Origin: Nocardioides humi
GTDB taxonomy: Bacteria > Actinomycetota > Actinomycetes > Propionibacteriales > Nocardioidaceae
Direction of reading: 5' to 3'
Length of the DNA: 64,000 nt
Assembly: GCF_006494775.1 (NCBI RefSeq)
Contig: NZ_CP041146.1
Location: 2,852,001 to 2,916,000 of the forward strand
Below the pieces are notes generated by a model that saw nothing but the letters and a program-made list of their open reading frames with translations, made no database searches and was not told where the DNA came from. The translations under genes were made by a program, and so were the position numbers. How positions within the stretch are numbered: the first letter of the stretch is position 1; each line of letters starts with the position of its first letter. Of the stretch, positions 1-8,664 are shown in pieces.

Positions 1-435
1 GGCGACGCGCTGCTCGAGGGTCTTCGCGGACGAGCGCGCGACCAGGTGGGCGAGCACCTCGGTGTCGGTGTCGGAGACGAGGACGACGCCGTCGTCGGCG
101 AGCTCGGCGCGCAGCGCGGAGGCGTTGTCGATGATGCCGTTGTGGACGACGGCGACCCGCGCGGCCGCGTCGGTGTGCGGGTGGGCGTTGACGTCGTTGG
201 CGGGGCCGTGGGTCGCCCAGCGGGTGTGCCCGATCCCGATCTTCCCCCCGAACCGCTTGGGCAGCCCGTCGGCGAGGTCCCGCACCCGCCCGGCCTGCTT
301 GGCCACCCTGAGCCCGCTGCTCCCGAGGACCGCGAGCCCGGCGGAGTCGTAGCCGCGGTGCTCGAGGCGGGTCAGCCCCTCCACCAGCAGGGGTGCCGCC
401 TGCTGGGTGCCGATGTAGCCGACGATGCCGCACAT
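1..435 (-). CDS. glmS: Glutamine-fructose-6-phosphate aminotransferase, N-terminal part
   Basis: Makes glucosamine-6-phosphate from fructose-6-phosphate and glutamine, the first step to UDP-GlcNAc and peptidoglycan. The protein begins MCGIVGYIG, so Cys2 becomes the N-terminal nucleophile of the class II glutaminase domain. Family motifs follow: HRGYDSAG, GIGHTRWATHG and VVHNGIIDN. Only about 145 residues are present because the gene runs off the left edge; the isomerase (SIS) domains lie outside. A good ribosome site (GGAGA) precedes the ATG. Assignment is from well-known family motifs and is secure. Confidence 0.96.
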   Translation of the reverse strand, partial: MCGIVGYIGTQQAAPLLVEGLTRLEHRGYDSAGLAVLGSSGLRVAKQAGRVRDLADGLPKRFGGKIGIGHTRWATHGPANDVNAHPHTDAAARVAVVHNGIIDNASALRAELADDGVVLVSDTDTEVLAHLVARSSAKTLEQRVA

Positions 436-501
436 GTGCTGTCTCCTTCTCCGCAGCCTTCGCTGCCTACCGGCGCTGCCTACTAGTACCAGTGCGCCGA
501 C

Positions 502-858
502 CTACCCGTAGATGATCCGGCGGAGTTGGCGCTCCGACAGGTCCGGCGCCGCGACCACGGTGGTCCGCAACTCCACGCGGAGCCGGGCGAAGATCGCGTC
601 GTTCCGCGCGCCCTGCGTCCTCAGCTCCCCATGCCGCCGCCGGACCCAGGCCTCCACCGTCTCGTCGTGGAAGGCGAGGACGTCCTGGATCAGCCGGACG
701 GCCTCCGCGGTGCCCAGGCCGGTGCTGTCCCGGACGTGCTGGAGGAGCCGCGGTTCGACGTGCACCGGGTGAGCGTGCACCCATCGCGCGCCTTTCTCAA
801 GTTCCTGCCCGAAATCGGGCAGATCGGGGACGTTCGTCCCGTAGGACGCGGCGCGCAC
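502..858 (-). CDS. Hypothetical protein, about 118 aa
   Basis: I do not recognise this family. The product is small, soluble and charged, with predicted helices, no signal peptide and no membrane segment. It ends in SERQLRRIIYG. The chosen GTG start at 858 has no clear Shine-Dalgarno sequence on this strand, so translation may begin at a later in-frame codon. It lies just upstream of glmS on the same strand (66 bp gap) and diverges from the 45-residue protein at 998. Codon use looks native. Confidence 0.6.
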   Translation of the reverse strand: MRAASYGTNVPDLPDFGQELEKGARWVHAHPVHVEPRLLQHVRDSTGLGTAEAVRLIQDVLAFHDETVEAWVRRRHGELRTQGARNDAIFARLRVELRTTVVAAPDLSERQLRRIIYG

Positions 859-997
859 AGGAGGTGGAGCGCAGGTACGCCGTGGGGCCCTGTCACCACG
901 CCGGAGTGGAGCGGAGAGCGGGAGAATCCCGCAATTCCGACCCGTCGAGTGGGGGACGTGCTATCTTGGTGAACACAAGGTGAACAGGAGGTGACCC

Positions 998-1135
998 ATG
1001 ACCGACACGAACATGACCACGACGCATCTCGAGATGCGCTGGCTGCCCGTGACCGGCGCCGACGGACGTACCCGGATGGAGGCCGTCTGGGTCGAGGTCG
1101 GCCAGCCCGCGGCCGCGCATTCGCACGCTGCCTGA
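998..1135 (+). CDS. Small 45-residue protein of unknown function
   Basis: Begins MTDTNMTTTHLEMRWLPVTG and ends in an Ala/His tail (AAAHSHAA). A near-perfect ribosome site, AGGAGGTGA, lies just upstream of the ATG, and a strong hairpin terminator follows 15 bp after the stop, so this is a well-delimited one-gene unit. The core reads like a compact beta-hairpin (EMRWLPV ... MEAVWVEVG). I recall similar very short conserved proteins in related actinobacteria but know no function. The upstream stretch has a doubled GGTGAACA element (968-989), possibly regulatory. Confidence 0.6.
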   Translation: MTDTNMTTTHLEMRWLPVTGADGRTRMEAVWVEVGQPAAAHSHAA

Positions 1136-1150
1136 CGCACGCGACTCTTT

Positions 1151-1186
1151 CGGAAGCCGCCCCCCGATCCCGGGGGGCGGCTTCCG
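1151..1186 (+). terminator. Strong hairpin terminator after the 45-aa gene
   Basis: A perfect 15-bp GC-rich stem (1151-1165 with 1172-1186) closes a 6-base loop (GATCCC). There is no long T run, as is common for actinobacterial terminators. It separates the small gene from yceI. Confidence 0.8.
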
Positions 1187-1255
1187 TCGTTCGCCGGACT
1201 TTCGTTCGCCGTGACCCAGGTCACGCCTTGTCCCGGAATGGTTGACGTGTCACCA

Positions 1256-1284
1256 TTGGTTGTCGTCTTTGAAGATTCAACCAA
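1256..1284 (+). promoter_or_regulatory. Nested inverted repeats upstream of the YceI gene
   Basis: An outer 7-bp inverted repeat, TTGGTTG (1256-1262) and CAACCAA (1278-1284), encloses TTGAA-GA-TTCAA (1269-1280). It sits 27-55 bp before the start codon, where a repressor would act. Size and AT-rich half-sites resemble MarR/TetR-type operators, but no regulator gene is adjacent, so the ligand protein is unknown. Confidence 0.4.
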
Positions 1285-1310
1285 ACCGACCTTCCCAGGA
1301 GCGAGCAGAC

Positions 1311-1865
1311 ATGTCCGAAAGCGCAGCCCTCACCGACATCAGCGGCGACTACACCCTCGACACCGCGCACAGCCGCCTGGGCTTCGTCGCTCGGCACGCG
1401 GTCGTCACCAAGGTCCGCGGCCAGTTCACCGACTGGAGCGCGACGGCCCACATCGACACCGCCGACCCCGCGGCCTCCTCGGTCAGCCTCACCATCAACC
1501 CGGCCAGCGTGAGCACCGGCGCCCCCGACCGCGACGGCCACCTGACCTCCGCCGACTTCTTCGACGTCGCGAACTTCCCGGAGTGGAAGTTCGTCTCCAC
1601 CGAGGTCAGCCGCGACGGGACCGACTGGACCATCACCGGCGACCTCACCATCAAGGACGTGACCAAGCCGGTCACCATCGAGTTCGAGGAGAACGGCTCG
1701 GCCAAGGACCCGTTCGGCAACATCCGGGTCGGCTTCGAGGGCGACGTCACCGTCAACCGCAAGGACTGGGGCCTGACCTGGAACGCCGCGCTCGAGACCG
1801 GCGGCGTCCTCGTCTCCGAGAAGATCAAGCTCGAGTTCGACATCTCCGCGATCAAGAACGCCTGA
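1311..1865 (+). CDS. YceI family lipocalin-like protein
   Basis: 184-residue protein covering the full YceI domain: it opens with GDYTLDTAHSRLGFVARHAV, contains GHLTSADFFDVANFPE and IKDVTKPVTIEFE, and ends in FDISAIKNA. YceI proteins form an antiparallel beta-barrel that binds isoprenoid or other amphipathic lipids and are often stress-induced. There is no signal peptide, so this copy is probably cytoplasmic. The ATG at 1311 was chosen because AGGAGCG precedes it; upstream in-frame codons lack a ribosome site. It is a single-gene unit with an inverted repeat upstream. Confidence 0.9.
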   Translation: MSESAALTDISGDYTLDTAHSRLGFVARHAVVTKVRGQFTDWSATAHIDTADPAASSVSLTINPASVSTGAPDRDGHLTSADFFDVANFPEWKFVSTEVSRDGTDWTITGDLTIKDVTKPVTIEFEENGSAKDPFGNIRVGFEGDVTVNRKDWGLTWNAALETGGVLVSEKIKLEFDISAIKNA

Positions 1866-1927
1866 TCCCCGCAGCTCCCGCGTCCATCGCGTGCCGGCAC
1901 CCGGGTGAGTCGTCCAGACTGACCCGG

Positions 1928-2859
1928 GTGTCCGCCTTCTCCCTGCCTGCCGGCCTCGCCACCCGCCCGCTCGCCCTCGCCGACGCCGCGGCGGTCGCCG
2001 ACCTCATCGCCGAGCAGGAGCGGTACGACGCCGGGAGCGCCGAGATCGAGGAGGCCGACCTGCTGGCGGACTGGCAGCGGCCGTCGTACGACCTCGGGGC
2101 GAGCTCGGTCGGGATCCTCGACGGCGACCGGATCGTGGGGTACGTCGAGCACCTGGGGGAGGAGCGGTACGACGCGGCGGTGCTGCCGGCGTACCGCGGA
2201 CGCGGGATCGGCACCTGGCTGGCGCACTGGGTCCAGGACCTGGCCCGGCGTCGCGGGATCGCGGTGCTCGGGATGCCCGTCGTCGAGGGCTCGGCGGGCG
2301 ACCGGCTGCTGACGGCGCTGGGCTACCACGTGCGCTGGACCAGCTGGGTGCTGCGCCTGCCCGAGGGCGCGCGGATCGAGGAGCGGCCGCTGCCGCCGGC
2401 GTACGTGCTGCGCCCGGCGACGCCAGCGGACCACGAGCAGGTCTGGACGGTCACCGAGGACGCCTTCCTGGAGTGGTCGGCGCGCGAGCGCGCCACCCTC
2501 GCCGACTTCGGCGCCCAGGTGTGGGGCCGGCCGGGCTTCGAGCCGTGGCACCTGCAGGTCGTCACCGCCCCGACGGCCGGGTGGTCGGCGTCGCCCACGT
2601 CTGGAACAGCACCGCGAACGACGCCACGGAGACCTACGTGTCGAGGCTGGCCGTCGTGCCGGAGCAGCGCGGCCGCGGGCTGGCGCAGGCGCTGCTCGTC
2701 GCCGCCTTCGCCGCCGGCCGCGAGCGCGGCGCGACGTCCTCCAGCCTGTCCACGGACTCCCGCACCGGCGCCCTCGGGCTCTACGAGAGGGTCGGCATGC
2801 GTCCCGACTCCACCTGGCTGCACCGCGCCGTCGCCCTGACCGGCCCCACTGACGGATAG
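1928..2859 (+). CDS. Tandem-GNAT N-acetyltransferase, one apparent frameshift
   Basis: Two GNAT domains in one polypeptide of about 310 residues when repaired. The first spans residues 1-140 with the acetyl-CoA loop near VLPAYRGRGIGTWLAHW; the second is at the C-terminus with VVPEQRGRGLAQALLVAA. Such tandem enzymes transfer acetyl groups to small amines, and related ones work in mycothiol synthesis; the substrate here cannot be told. The frame breaks at the CCCC run 2568-2571: restoring one base joins HLQVVTAP to DGRVVGVAHVW. GTG at 1928 is the likely start. The next gene begins 10 bp downstream. Confidence 0.75.
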
Positions 2860-2869
2860 GGTCGCGGGC

Positions 2870-3954
2870 ATGGGCGAGGTGTTCGCGGGGCGCTACGAGC
2901 TGCTCGACCCGATCGCCGCGGGCGGCATGGGCACCGTGTGGCGGGTGCTCGACCGCACGGCGGGCGAGCTGAAGGCCGCCAAGATGCTCCGGCAGGCGGA
3001 CGCGGCGATGCTGCTGCGGTTCGTGCGGGAGCAGTCGGTGCGGATCGACCACAGCCACGTCGTGACGCCGCAGTCCTGGGCGGGCGTGGACGACCGCGTG
3101 CTGTTCACCATGCCGCTCGTCCGCGGCGGCTCGGTGTCGGGGCTGATGAGGCGCCACGGCGGGACGCTGCCGCCGCGCTGGATCGCCGTGCTGACCGACC
3201 AGACCCTGCAGGCGCTGGAGGCGGTGCACACGGCCGGGATCGTCCATCGCGACATCAAGCCCGGCAACCTGCTGCTCGAGCCGACCGGCCGGGGTCGGCC
3301 GCACCTGCGACTGACCGACTTCGGCATCGCCGTCCCCAGCGACGAGCCGCGGCTGACCCATGTCGCGATGGTGATCGGCACGCCGGGCTACATCCCGCCC
3401 GAGCAGTACCGCGGCGCCGACCCCGACCCGAGCGCCGACATCTACGCGCTCGGCGTCGTCGTGCTGGAGATGCTCACCGGCACCCGGCCGGCCGCCGACG
3501 GCGAGCCGGCGCCGATCGACGTCGCGCCGCTGCGCACCGGCGTCGCCGAGCACGACGCGATCCTCGACGTGGTCGCCGCCGCCACGGCGTACGACGCCGC
3601 CCGGCGCCCCAGCGCCGCGGAGCTGCGCGCCCACCCGGCGCTCCAGGGGCTGGTCGCCCGCTGGGACGACCCGGCGCTGGGCGACGGGATCGAGGTCGTC
3701 GACGAGTACCCCGCCGAGCCCCCGCCCCCGCCCCGGAGCGGGAGCCGACGCCCAGCCGACCGACCGCGCCGTACCCGCCCCCGACCGCGCAGCTCGGCAC
3801 CGCCGTGCTGCCGCCTCCCCCGCCGCCACCGCCGACCGCCGCCGTCACGGTGGTCGGTCCGCCGACCGCGCGGCGCGCGCCCAAGGACGCCTACGCGCTC
3901 CTCGGCGTCGGCACGATCGGGTTGGTCGTCGCGCTGCTCCTGCTGCTCCTCTAA
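2870..3954 (+). CDS. Serine/threonine protein kinase with C-terminal membrane anchor, one apparent frameshift
   Basis: An Hanks-type kinase of about 361 residues. Visible elements are the glycine loop AAGGMGTVW, the catalytic HRDIKPGNLL, DFGIA, the activation segment GTPGYIPPEQ and DIYALGVVVLEMLTG. After residue 280 comes a proline-rich linker and a single C-terminal transmembrane helix ending in a run of leucines, but no extracellular sensor. The frame shifts by one missing base within the C-rich linker (about 3718-3736); the second frame carries the linker's remainder and the helix. It meets the membrane protein at 3951 tail to tail with overlapping stops. Confidence 0.85.
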
Positions 3955-5276
3955 CGGCGGGCGCGCAGCCGGACCAGGCCGGCGCCCAGGCACGCGAGGC
4001 TGGCGGCGCCGAGCCCGAGGCCGGCCCACCGCCGGCCGGTGAGCCAGCCGTCCTCGCCGCCGACGGGGCTGCCGGACGCGACCGCGGCGAAGGTGCCCTC
4101 GCCGACCAGGAACGGCCGCTCCGGGGCGTAGCCCTCCAGGCTGGTCTTCTTGTCCTGCGAGACCACCACCCCGTCGTACGACGGCGCGTCGGCGGCCGCG
4201 CCGGTGCTGACGGCGACGGTGACCGTCACCGGGATGTCGACCGGGTCGCGGTCGGCGCTCTCCGGGAGCGGGGAGACCGCGAGCGAGACCCAGTAGTCGC
4301 CGGGGAGCCGGCCGTTGACCTGGCGGACCGGGAAGCCGGAGGCGACGAGCACGGTGGGGTCGCGGTCCTCGCTCGGCGCGCGGTAGTCGCCGGTGGAGGA
4401 GTCGTCGGAGCCCGACTCGGTGTAGCGCAGGCGGCCGCGCAGCGGGTCGACGAGGTGCAGGGTCAGGGTCGGGCCGCTGTAGGCGAAGGTCTCCTCGTCC
4501 TCCGCGGCGGGCACGTCGACCCGGACCACCGGGTGGTCGCCCCAAGCCAGCGGGAGCCGCCACAGCTGTTCGGCGCCCTCGGTGATCGTCGTCTCGACCG
4601 TCACCGCCTCGGACCGCGCGTCGAGCTCGGGGGCGTCGGCGAAGGACGCCGCGCCCTCCAGCTCCCGCGGCTCGCCCGCCGTCGGCACGTCGTACGACGG
4701 CGCGTCGTCGGCCTCCGCGGCGTCGTCGCCGGAGGACGGCGCCTCCTCGACCACCTTGATGACATAGGGCAGGTCGGTCGTGGCCGAGCCGTACCCGCGG
4801 TCGACCTTGATCTGCACGGTCGCGGCGGACCGGCAGACGTCGTCCTTGCTCCCGACGACGATCCGCGTCCCGATCACCGCCTGCGGCACGCTGCTCTCGG
4901 CGGAGTCGTTCTCGTCGCCGCAGCCCTGGAGGTCCTTCGCATCCGCGACGGCGACGCCGGCCTGGACCCGGATGCCGTCGCCGCCGGCGCCCTGCGGCGC
5001 GCCGAGCACGCCGATGTGGACCCGGCTGCCGTTGATCCGGCGCTGGTAGCTGAAGTACTGCGCGTACGACGGCGACAGGGTCGAGCGCCACAGGCCGGGC
5101 GCCAGGTCGGTCGGGTTCGGCTCGTCGGTGCTCGCCTTCGCCGGCAGCGGCTCGCCGCCGAGGTCGACGCCGGTCGCAGCCGCCGCCGCGCCGTACCCGG
5201 TCGTCAGGGCCAGCCAGGCCAGGCAGGTGGCGCCGGCGAGCCAGACCAGGTGGACGGGAGCGCGTCGCGGACTCAC
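3951..5276 (-). CDS. Secreted, membrane-anchored protein of unknown function
   Basis: 441 residues with an N-terminal signal segment (LVWLAGATCLAWLALTT), a large acidic extracytoplasmic part and a C-terminal transmembrane helix ending in RLRARR. This topology suggests a cell-surface protein. Recurrent motifs such as APSYD (twice) and WRLPLAWGD hint at beta-rich repeats, but I recognise no named domain. The GTG start at 5276 follows from the positively charged segment in front of the hydrophobic core. It is convergent with the kinase and its head faces the sigma factor gene, so it may be part of the same envelope-signalling neighbourhood. Confidence 0.7.
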   Translation of the reverse strand: MSPRRAPVHLVWLAGATCLAWLALTTGYGAAAAATGVDLGGEPLPAKASTDEPNPTDLAPGLWRSTLSPSYAQYFSYQRRINGSRVHIGVLGAPQGAGGDGIRVQAGVAVADAKDLQGCGDENDSAESSVPQAVIGTRIVVGSKDDVCRSAATVQIKVDRGYGSATTDLPYVIKVVEEAPSSGDDAAEADDAPSYDVPTAGEPRELEGAASFADAPELDARSEAVTVETTITEGAEQLWRLPLAWGDHPVVRVDVPAAEDEETFAYSGPTLTLHLVDPLRGRLRYTESGSDDSSTGDYRAPSEDRDPTVLVASGFPVRQVNGRLPGDYWVSLAVSPLPESADRDPVDIPVTVTVAVSTGAAADAPSYDGVVVSQDKKTSLEGYAPERPFLVGEGTFAAVASGSPVGGEDGWLTGRRWAGLGLGAASLACLGAGLVRLRARR

Positions 5277-5392
5277 GCCCGAAGCCTATGAGATCGCGCG
5301 GCGACCCAACCGGACCGGCTCGTCGTGCGTCCTCACCTGTGCACCCACCCGGAGACATCTACCGGCGACCGCACACGAGGAGGATGGCCACC

Positions 5393-6970
5393 ATGCCGCT
5401 GCTGACATCTCGGGGCCCGACGGACGAGCAGTTCGCCGAGCTGGTCCACGCCTCCTGGCCGAGCCTGTACCGCACCGCCGTGCTGCTGGTCCGCGACCAC
5501 GCCCTCGCGGAGGACCTGGTGCAGACCGCCCTGGCGAAGACGTACAGCAACTGGTCGGGGATCCGGGACGTCGGCGCGGCCCGCGGGTACGCGCGACGGG
5601 CGCTGGTGACGACGGCGACGAGCTGGTTCCGCCGCCGCTCGTTCCACGGGGAGCGGCCGACCGCGGAGCTGCCCGAGCCGGTCACCGACCACGACCCGCG
5701 TGGGGCCACCGGCGACCGGATCGACCTCCTGGCGGTGCTCGCCCAGCTCCCGCCGCGGCAGCGGGCGGTCGTGGTGCTGCGCTTCTACGACGACCTGTCC
5801 GTCGACGACACCGCCGAGCTGCTCGGCATCAGCGCCGGCACGGTGAAGAGCCAGACGTCCGCGGCGCTGGCCGGGCTGCGCCGGCTCCTCGACGCCGACG
5901 TCGACGTGTCCGTCCCCCACCCGGACGCACCCGCGATCGCGGCGCAGGGCCGCGCGCGTCGTACCCGGCGCCGGGTCGCGGCGGTCGCCGCCGCCGTCAC
6001 CGCCGTCGTCCTGCTCGCCGCCGGCGGCATCGTGGTCCGCGGGCTCGGCGACGACAGCCGCGAGTCCCAGGTCACGGGGCGCGAGGCCACCGACGTCTAC
6101 CAGGAGTACGCCGGCTGGGGCGCCTGGGCCACCGGCCGAGAGCTGACGATCGGCGCCACCACCGTCACGCTGGACGGGCCCCCCCAGCCGCTGGTGCAGA
6201 CCTCGATGGGCGTCGTGGCCCGGCAGGTCGACGACTCCGGCGCGGTGCACTTCTCGCTGATCGGGCCCGAGGGCATCGAGCGGAAGCTGTCGATCCCCGC
6301 GTCGGCGCCCACGATCGACGGGGACCCGAACGGGACCCGGGTCGCGTGGCTGGAGACGGGCACCGATCTGGGCACCGTCCACGTGTGGGACGTCGTCGAC
6401 GACCGCGAGGTCGGGACGGCGACCGTGCCGCTGCCGGGATCCACACCCGAAGGCGGGCGCACGGTGCTCCAGCCCGTGGTGCTGGAGCGCGCCTACGTCT
6501 ACGTGCGCACGGACCAGGGGACGACCCATCGCGTCGAATGGGCCACCGGCGACACCGTCGACCTGCCCTACCGCGTCGCCTCCAGCCGCACCGGCATCAC
6601 GGTCACCGCCGACGACACCGGCACCTGGCAGGTGATCGACAGCGCGAGCGGCACCGTCATCCGCACGCTCGGCCGGCGCCTGGAGTCCGTCACGGTCTCG
6701 CCCGACGGTCGCAGCCTGCTCGTCGTCGAGGACGGGGCCGACGGACCCGAGGCGCACGTCGAGCCCTACGACAGCGACGAGCGGACCGCGCTGCCCGGCA
6801 TCGGCCCGATCAGCACCTGGACCACCGACGGCCACGTGATCGGCCAGCCCGACGGCGAGCGGGCGCTTCGCCGGTGCTCCATCGGCGGCGACTGCGAGGA
6901 CCGCGACGTGCCGGGACTCGACGACGAGAGCCCGCTGCTCCTGGTCGCGGACTACCTGATGGTCGGCTGA
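5393..6970 (+). CDS. SigE-type ECF sigma factor fused to a membrane-anchored beta-propeller-like domain
   Basis: Residues 1-165 are a SigE-family ECF sigma factor: region 2 (WPSLYRTAVLLVRDHALAED) and region 4 (LPPRQRAVVVLRFYDDLS then TAELLGISAGTVKS). A basic stretch and one transmembrane helix (VAAVAAAVTAVVLLAAGGIV) follow, then about 330 residues of short beta repeats resembling a WD40/PQQ propeller outside the membrane. Family members usually encode these two halves as separate genes, so the in-frame fusion is unusual. AGGAGG at 5378-5383 is correctly spaced for ATG 5393 and overlaps ATG 5384, which decides the start. The 3' end overlaps the PucR gene by 19 bp. Confidence 0.82.
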   Translation: MPLLTSRGPTDEQFAELVHASWPSLYRTAVLLVRDHALAEDLVQTALAKTYSNWSGIRDVGAARGYARRALVTTATSWFRRRSFHGERPTAELPEPVTDHDPRGATGDRIDLLAVLAQLPPRQRAVVVLRFYDDLSVDDTAELLGISAGTVKSQTSAALAGLRRLLDADVDVSVPHPDAPAIAAQGRARRTRRRVAAVAAAVTAVVLLAAGGIVVRGLGDDSRESQVTGREATDVYQEYAGWGAWATGRELTIGATTVTLDGPPQPLVQTSMGVVARQVDDSGAVHFSLIGPEGIERKLSIPASAPTIDGDPNGTRVAWLETGTDLGTVHVWDVVDDREVGTATVPLPGSTPEGGRTVLQPVVLERAYVYVRTDQGTTHRVEWATGDTVDLPYRVASSRTGITVTADDTGTWQVIDSASGTVIRTLGRRLESVTVSPDGRSLLVVEDGADGPEAHVEPYDSDERTALPGIGPISTWTTDGHVIGQPDGERALRRCSIGGDCEDRDVPGLDDESPLLLVADYLMVG

Positions 6971-8571
6971 TCCCGCATCACGTCGCGGGCGAGCAGCGCG
7001 ACGTGCAGCGCGAGCACGTTCTCCGGGTCGGCCAGGTCGATGTCGAGGATCTGGCCGATCCGGTGCAGCCGGGCGTACAGCGCCGGCCGGGAGATGTGAC
7101 AGGTCTCGGCGGCGCGCACCTTGCTGCCGCCGGCGCGGCAGTAGGCCGCCAGCGTGCGGGTCAGCTGCTCGCCGGTCTGCGCGTCATGGGCCAGGAGGGT
7201 GCCGAGCTCGCGCTCGACGTACTGCTGGACGCGCGGGTCGTGCCGCAGCAGGTGGAGCAGGCCGCGCAGCCTCAGGTCGTAGAGCCGGACCGCGCGCGGC
7301 GGGTCGGTGGGGACCGTCGAGTCCGCCACGACGAGCGCCTCACGGATGCTGCCGCCCGCGCCGTCGACGTCCTCGACCGGGGAGCCGGCGCCGACGACGA
7401 GCCGGGCGCCGGTCCGCGCGAGCCGCTGGACCAGCCGGTCGACGAGGGCGTCGCCGGCACCGGGTGCGTGGGCGACCAGGGCGACCACGCGCTCGTCGTC
7501 GACGGGGCCGACCGATCCGCTGGCACGACGGATCCGCAGCTCGTCGAGCAGGTCCGAGGCCACGCCGCGCAGCTCGCCGGCATCGCCCCCGGGCAGGCGG
7601 ACCACCAGGCCGGTGACGTGGCGGCCCTTCCAGCGCAGGCCGAGGGAGGTGAGCCGGGAGGCGAGATGCGGTACGTCGACCCCGGCGGCGAGCTCGGTCA
7701 GCAGGGTGCGGTGCGCCTGCAGCTCGAGGCTCTGGGCGTCGCGGTCGATCAGCCGGCCCATCGCCAGCGCGGTCGCGCCGCGCTCGAGCAGCATCCGCTG
7801 GCGAGGCGTGGCGCCCCCGTCGACGCCGTCGACGCCGTCGGCACCGCCGGCGCTGTCGGCGCTGTCGGCGAGCAGCACCAGCCGCCCGAACCGGCCCGGC
7901 TCGGGACCGACGTCGACGGCCTGCCAGCCGTCCGCGCCGGCGCGCCGGCTGCTGCGGGAGCGCCGCTCCCAGTCGCCGATCACGGCGTCGTGGTCGCGCC
8001 CGGCGGTGTTGTAGGCGATGACGTGGTGGACCAGGTTCTCGAACACCACCGGCCGGTCCGCCATCTCGGCCACCAGGTCGACCACCTGCTGCGGCCGGGC
8101 CCGGCCGAGCGTGAGCCGGGTGAACGCGCGGTGCGCCTCCTCGGAGGCCTCCAGCTCGGCGAGATGGGCGTTGACGACGATCCGGTGCACCGCCTGGGTG
8201 ACCGCGACGAACGAGGTCTCCCGGCGGAGGGCGACCAGTGGCAGGCCCTGCTCCTCGGCCGCCGCGACCAATGCGGGTGGGAGCGCGTCGGTGTAGCGGC
8301 GGCCGAGCTCGATCGCCAGGCCGGCGATCCCGGCGTCGCCGACGCCGACCAGCCCGTCGACGTACCGGCGCAGGGCGCGGGGCGACGACGGCAGCGCGAT
8401 GCCGGTGTTGAGCAGGAGCTCGTCGCCGCTGAGCAGGTCGGCGATGTCGCTGAGCTCGCTGACGTGCACCCAGCGCACCGGCCGCGCGAGGTGGTCGCGG
8501 CCGGCGACCACGACCGGGTCGCCGCGCTGGAGCTCGGGCAGCGCGAGCACGTCGGCGAGGGTCGGCAGCAC
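6952..8571 (-). CDS. PucR/CdaR-type transcriptional regulator
   Basis: 539 residues. The N-terminal PucR domain (LADVLALPELQRGDPVVVAG) is followed by a GGDEF-like middle and the C-terminal PucR-type HTH (AAYCRAGGSKVRAAETCHISRPALYARLHRI). Such proteins sense nitrogen or amine metabolites and usually activate neighbouring catabolic genes. It diverges from mmsA and the aminotransferase, its probable targets. A low-complexity linker near residue 235 is rich in Ala-Asp-Gly repeats. Start is a GTG at 8571; an alternative downstream start is possible. Confidence 0.88.
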   Translation of the reverse strand: MLPTLADVLALPELQRGDPVVVAGRDHLARPVRWVHVSELSDIADLLSGDELLLNTGIALPSSPRALRRYVDGLVGVGDAGIAGLAIELGRRYTDALPPALVAAAEEQGLPLVALRRETSFVAVTQAVHRIVVNAHLAELEASEEAHRAFTRLTLGRARPQQVVDLVAEMADRPVVFENLVHHVIAYNTAGRDHDAVIGDWERRSRSSRRAGADGWQAVDVGPEPGRFGRLVLLADSADSAGGADGVDGVDGGATPRQRMLLERGATALAMGRLIDRDAQSLELQAHRTLLTELAAGVDVPHLASRLTSLGLRWKGRHVTGLVVRLPGGDAGELRGVASDLLDELRIRRASGSVGPVDDERVVALVAHAPGAGDALVDRLVQRLARTGARLVVGAGSPVEDVDGAGGSIREALVVADSTVPTDPPRAVRLYDLRLRGLLHLLRHDPRVQQYVERELGTLLAHDAQTGEQLTRTLAAYCRAGGSKVRAAETCHISRPALYARLHRIGQILDIDLADPENVLALHVALLARDVMRDQPTIR

Positions 8572-8585
8572 GACTCGGCTCCTTT

Positions 8586-8625
8586 ACAGGCTGTCCATCC
8601 CATCCGGGAATCAGAGACAGTCTGG
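8586..8625 (+). promoter_or_regulatory. Possible PucR operator between pucR and mmsA
   Basis: The 93-bp divergent gap holds ACAGGCTGT (8586-8594), a 9-bp palindrome, and the related ACAGTCTGG (8617-8625), centres 31 bp apart (about three helical turns). Position between the regulator and its likely target supports an operator role; this is inference from layout and symmetry only. Confidence 0.35.
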
Positions 8626-8664
8626 CACTGGTCGTCGGCGGGTGCGCTGCCTACGGTCGCGACC

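Noticed and set aside
1349..3829. Long minus-strand frame of 826 codons over yceI, GNAT and kinase genes
   Set aside because: It is antisense to genes with clear family motifs, has Arg/Pro/Gly-rich shadow composition and no domain.
7800..7875. GTCGAC-type triplet repeats
   Set aside because: They encode a low-complexity Ala-Asp-Gly linker of the PucR regulator and are not an independent element.
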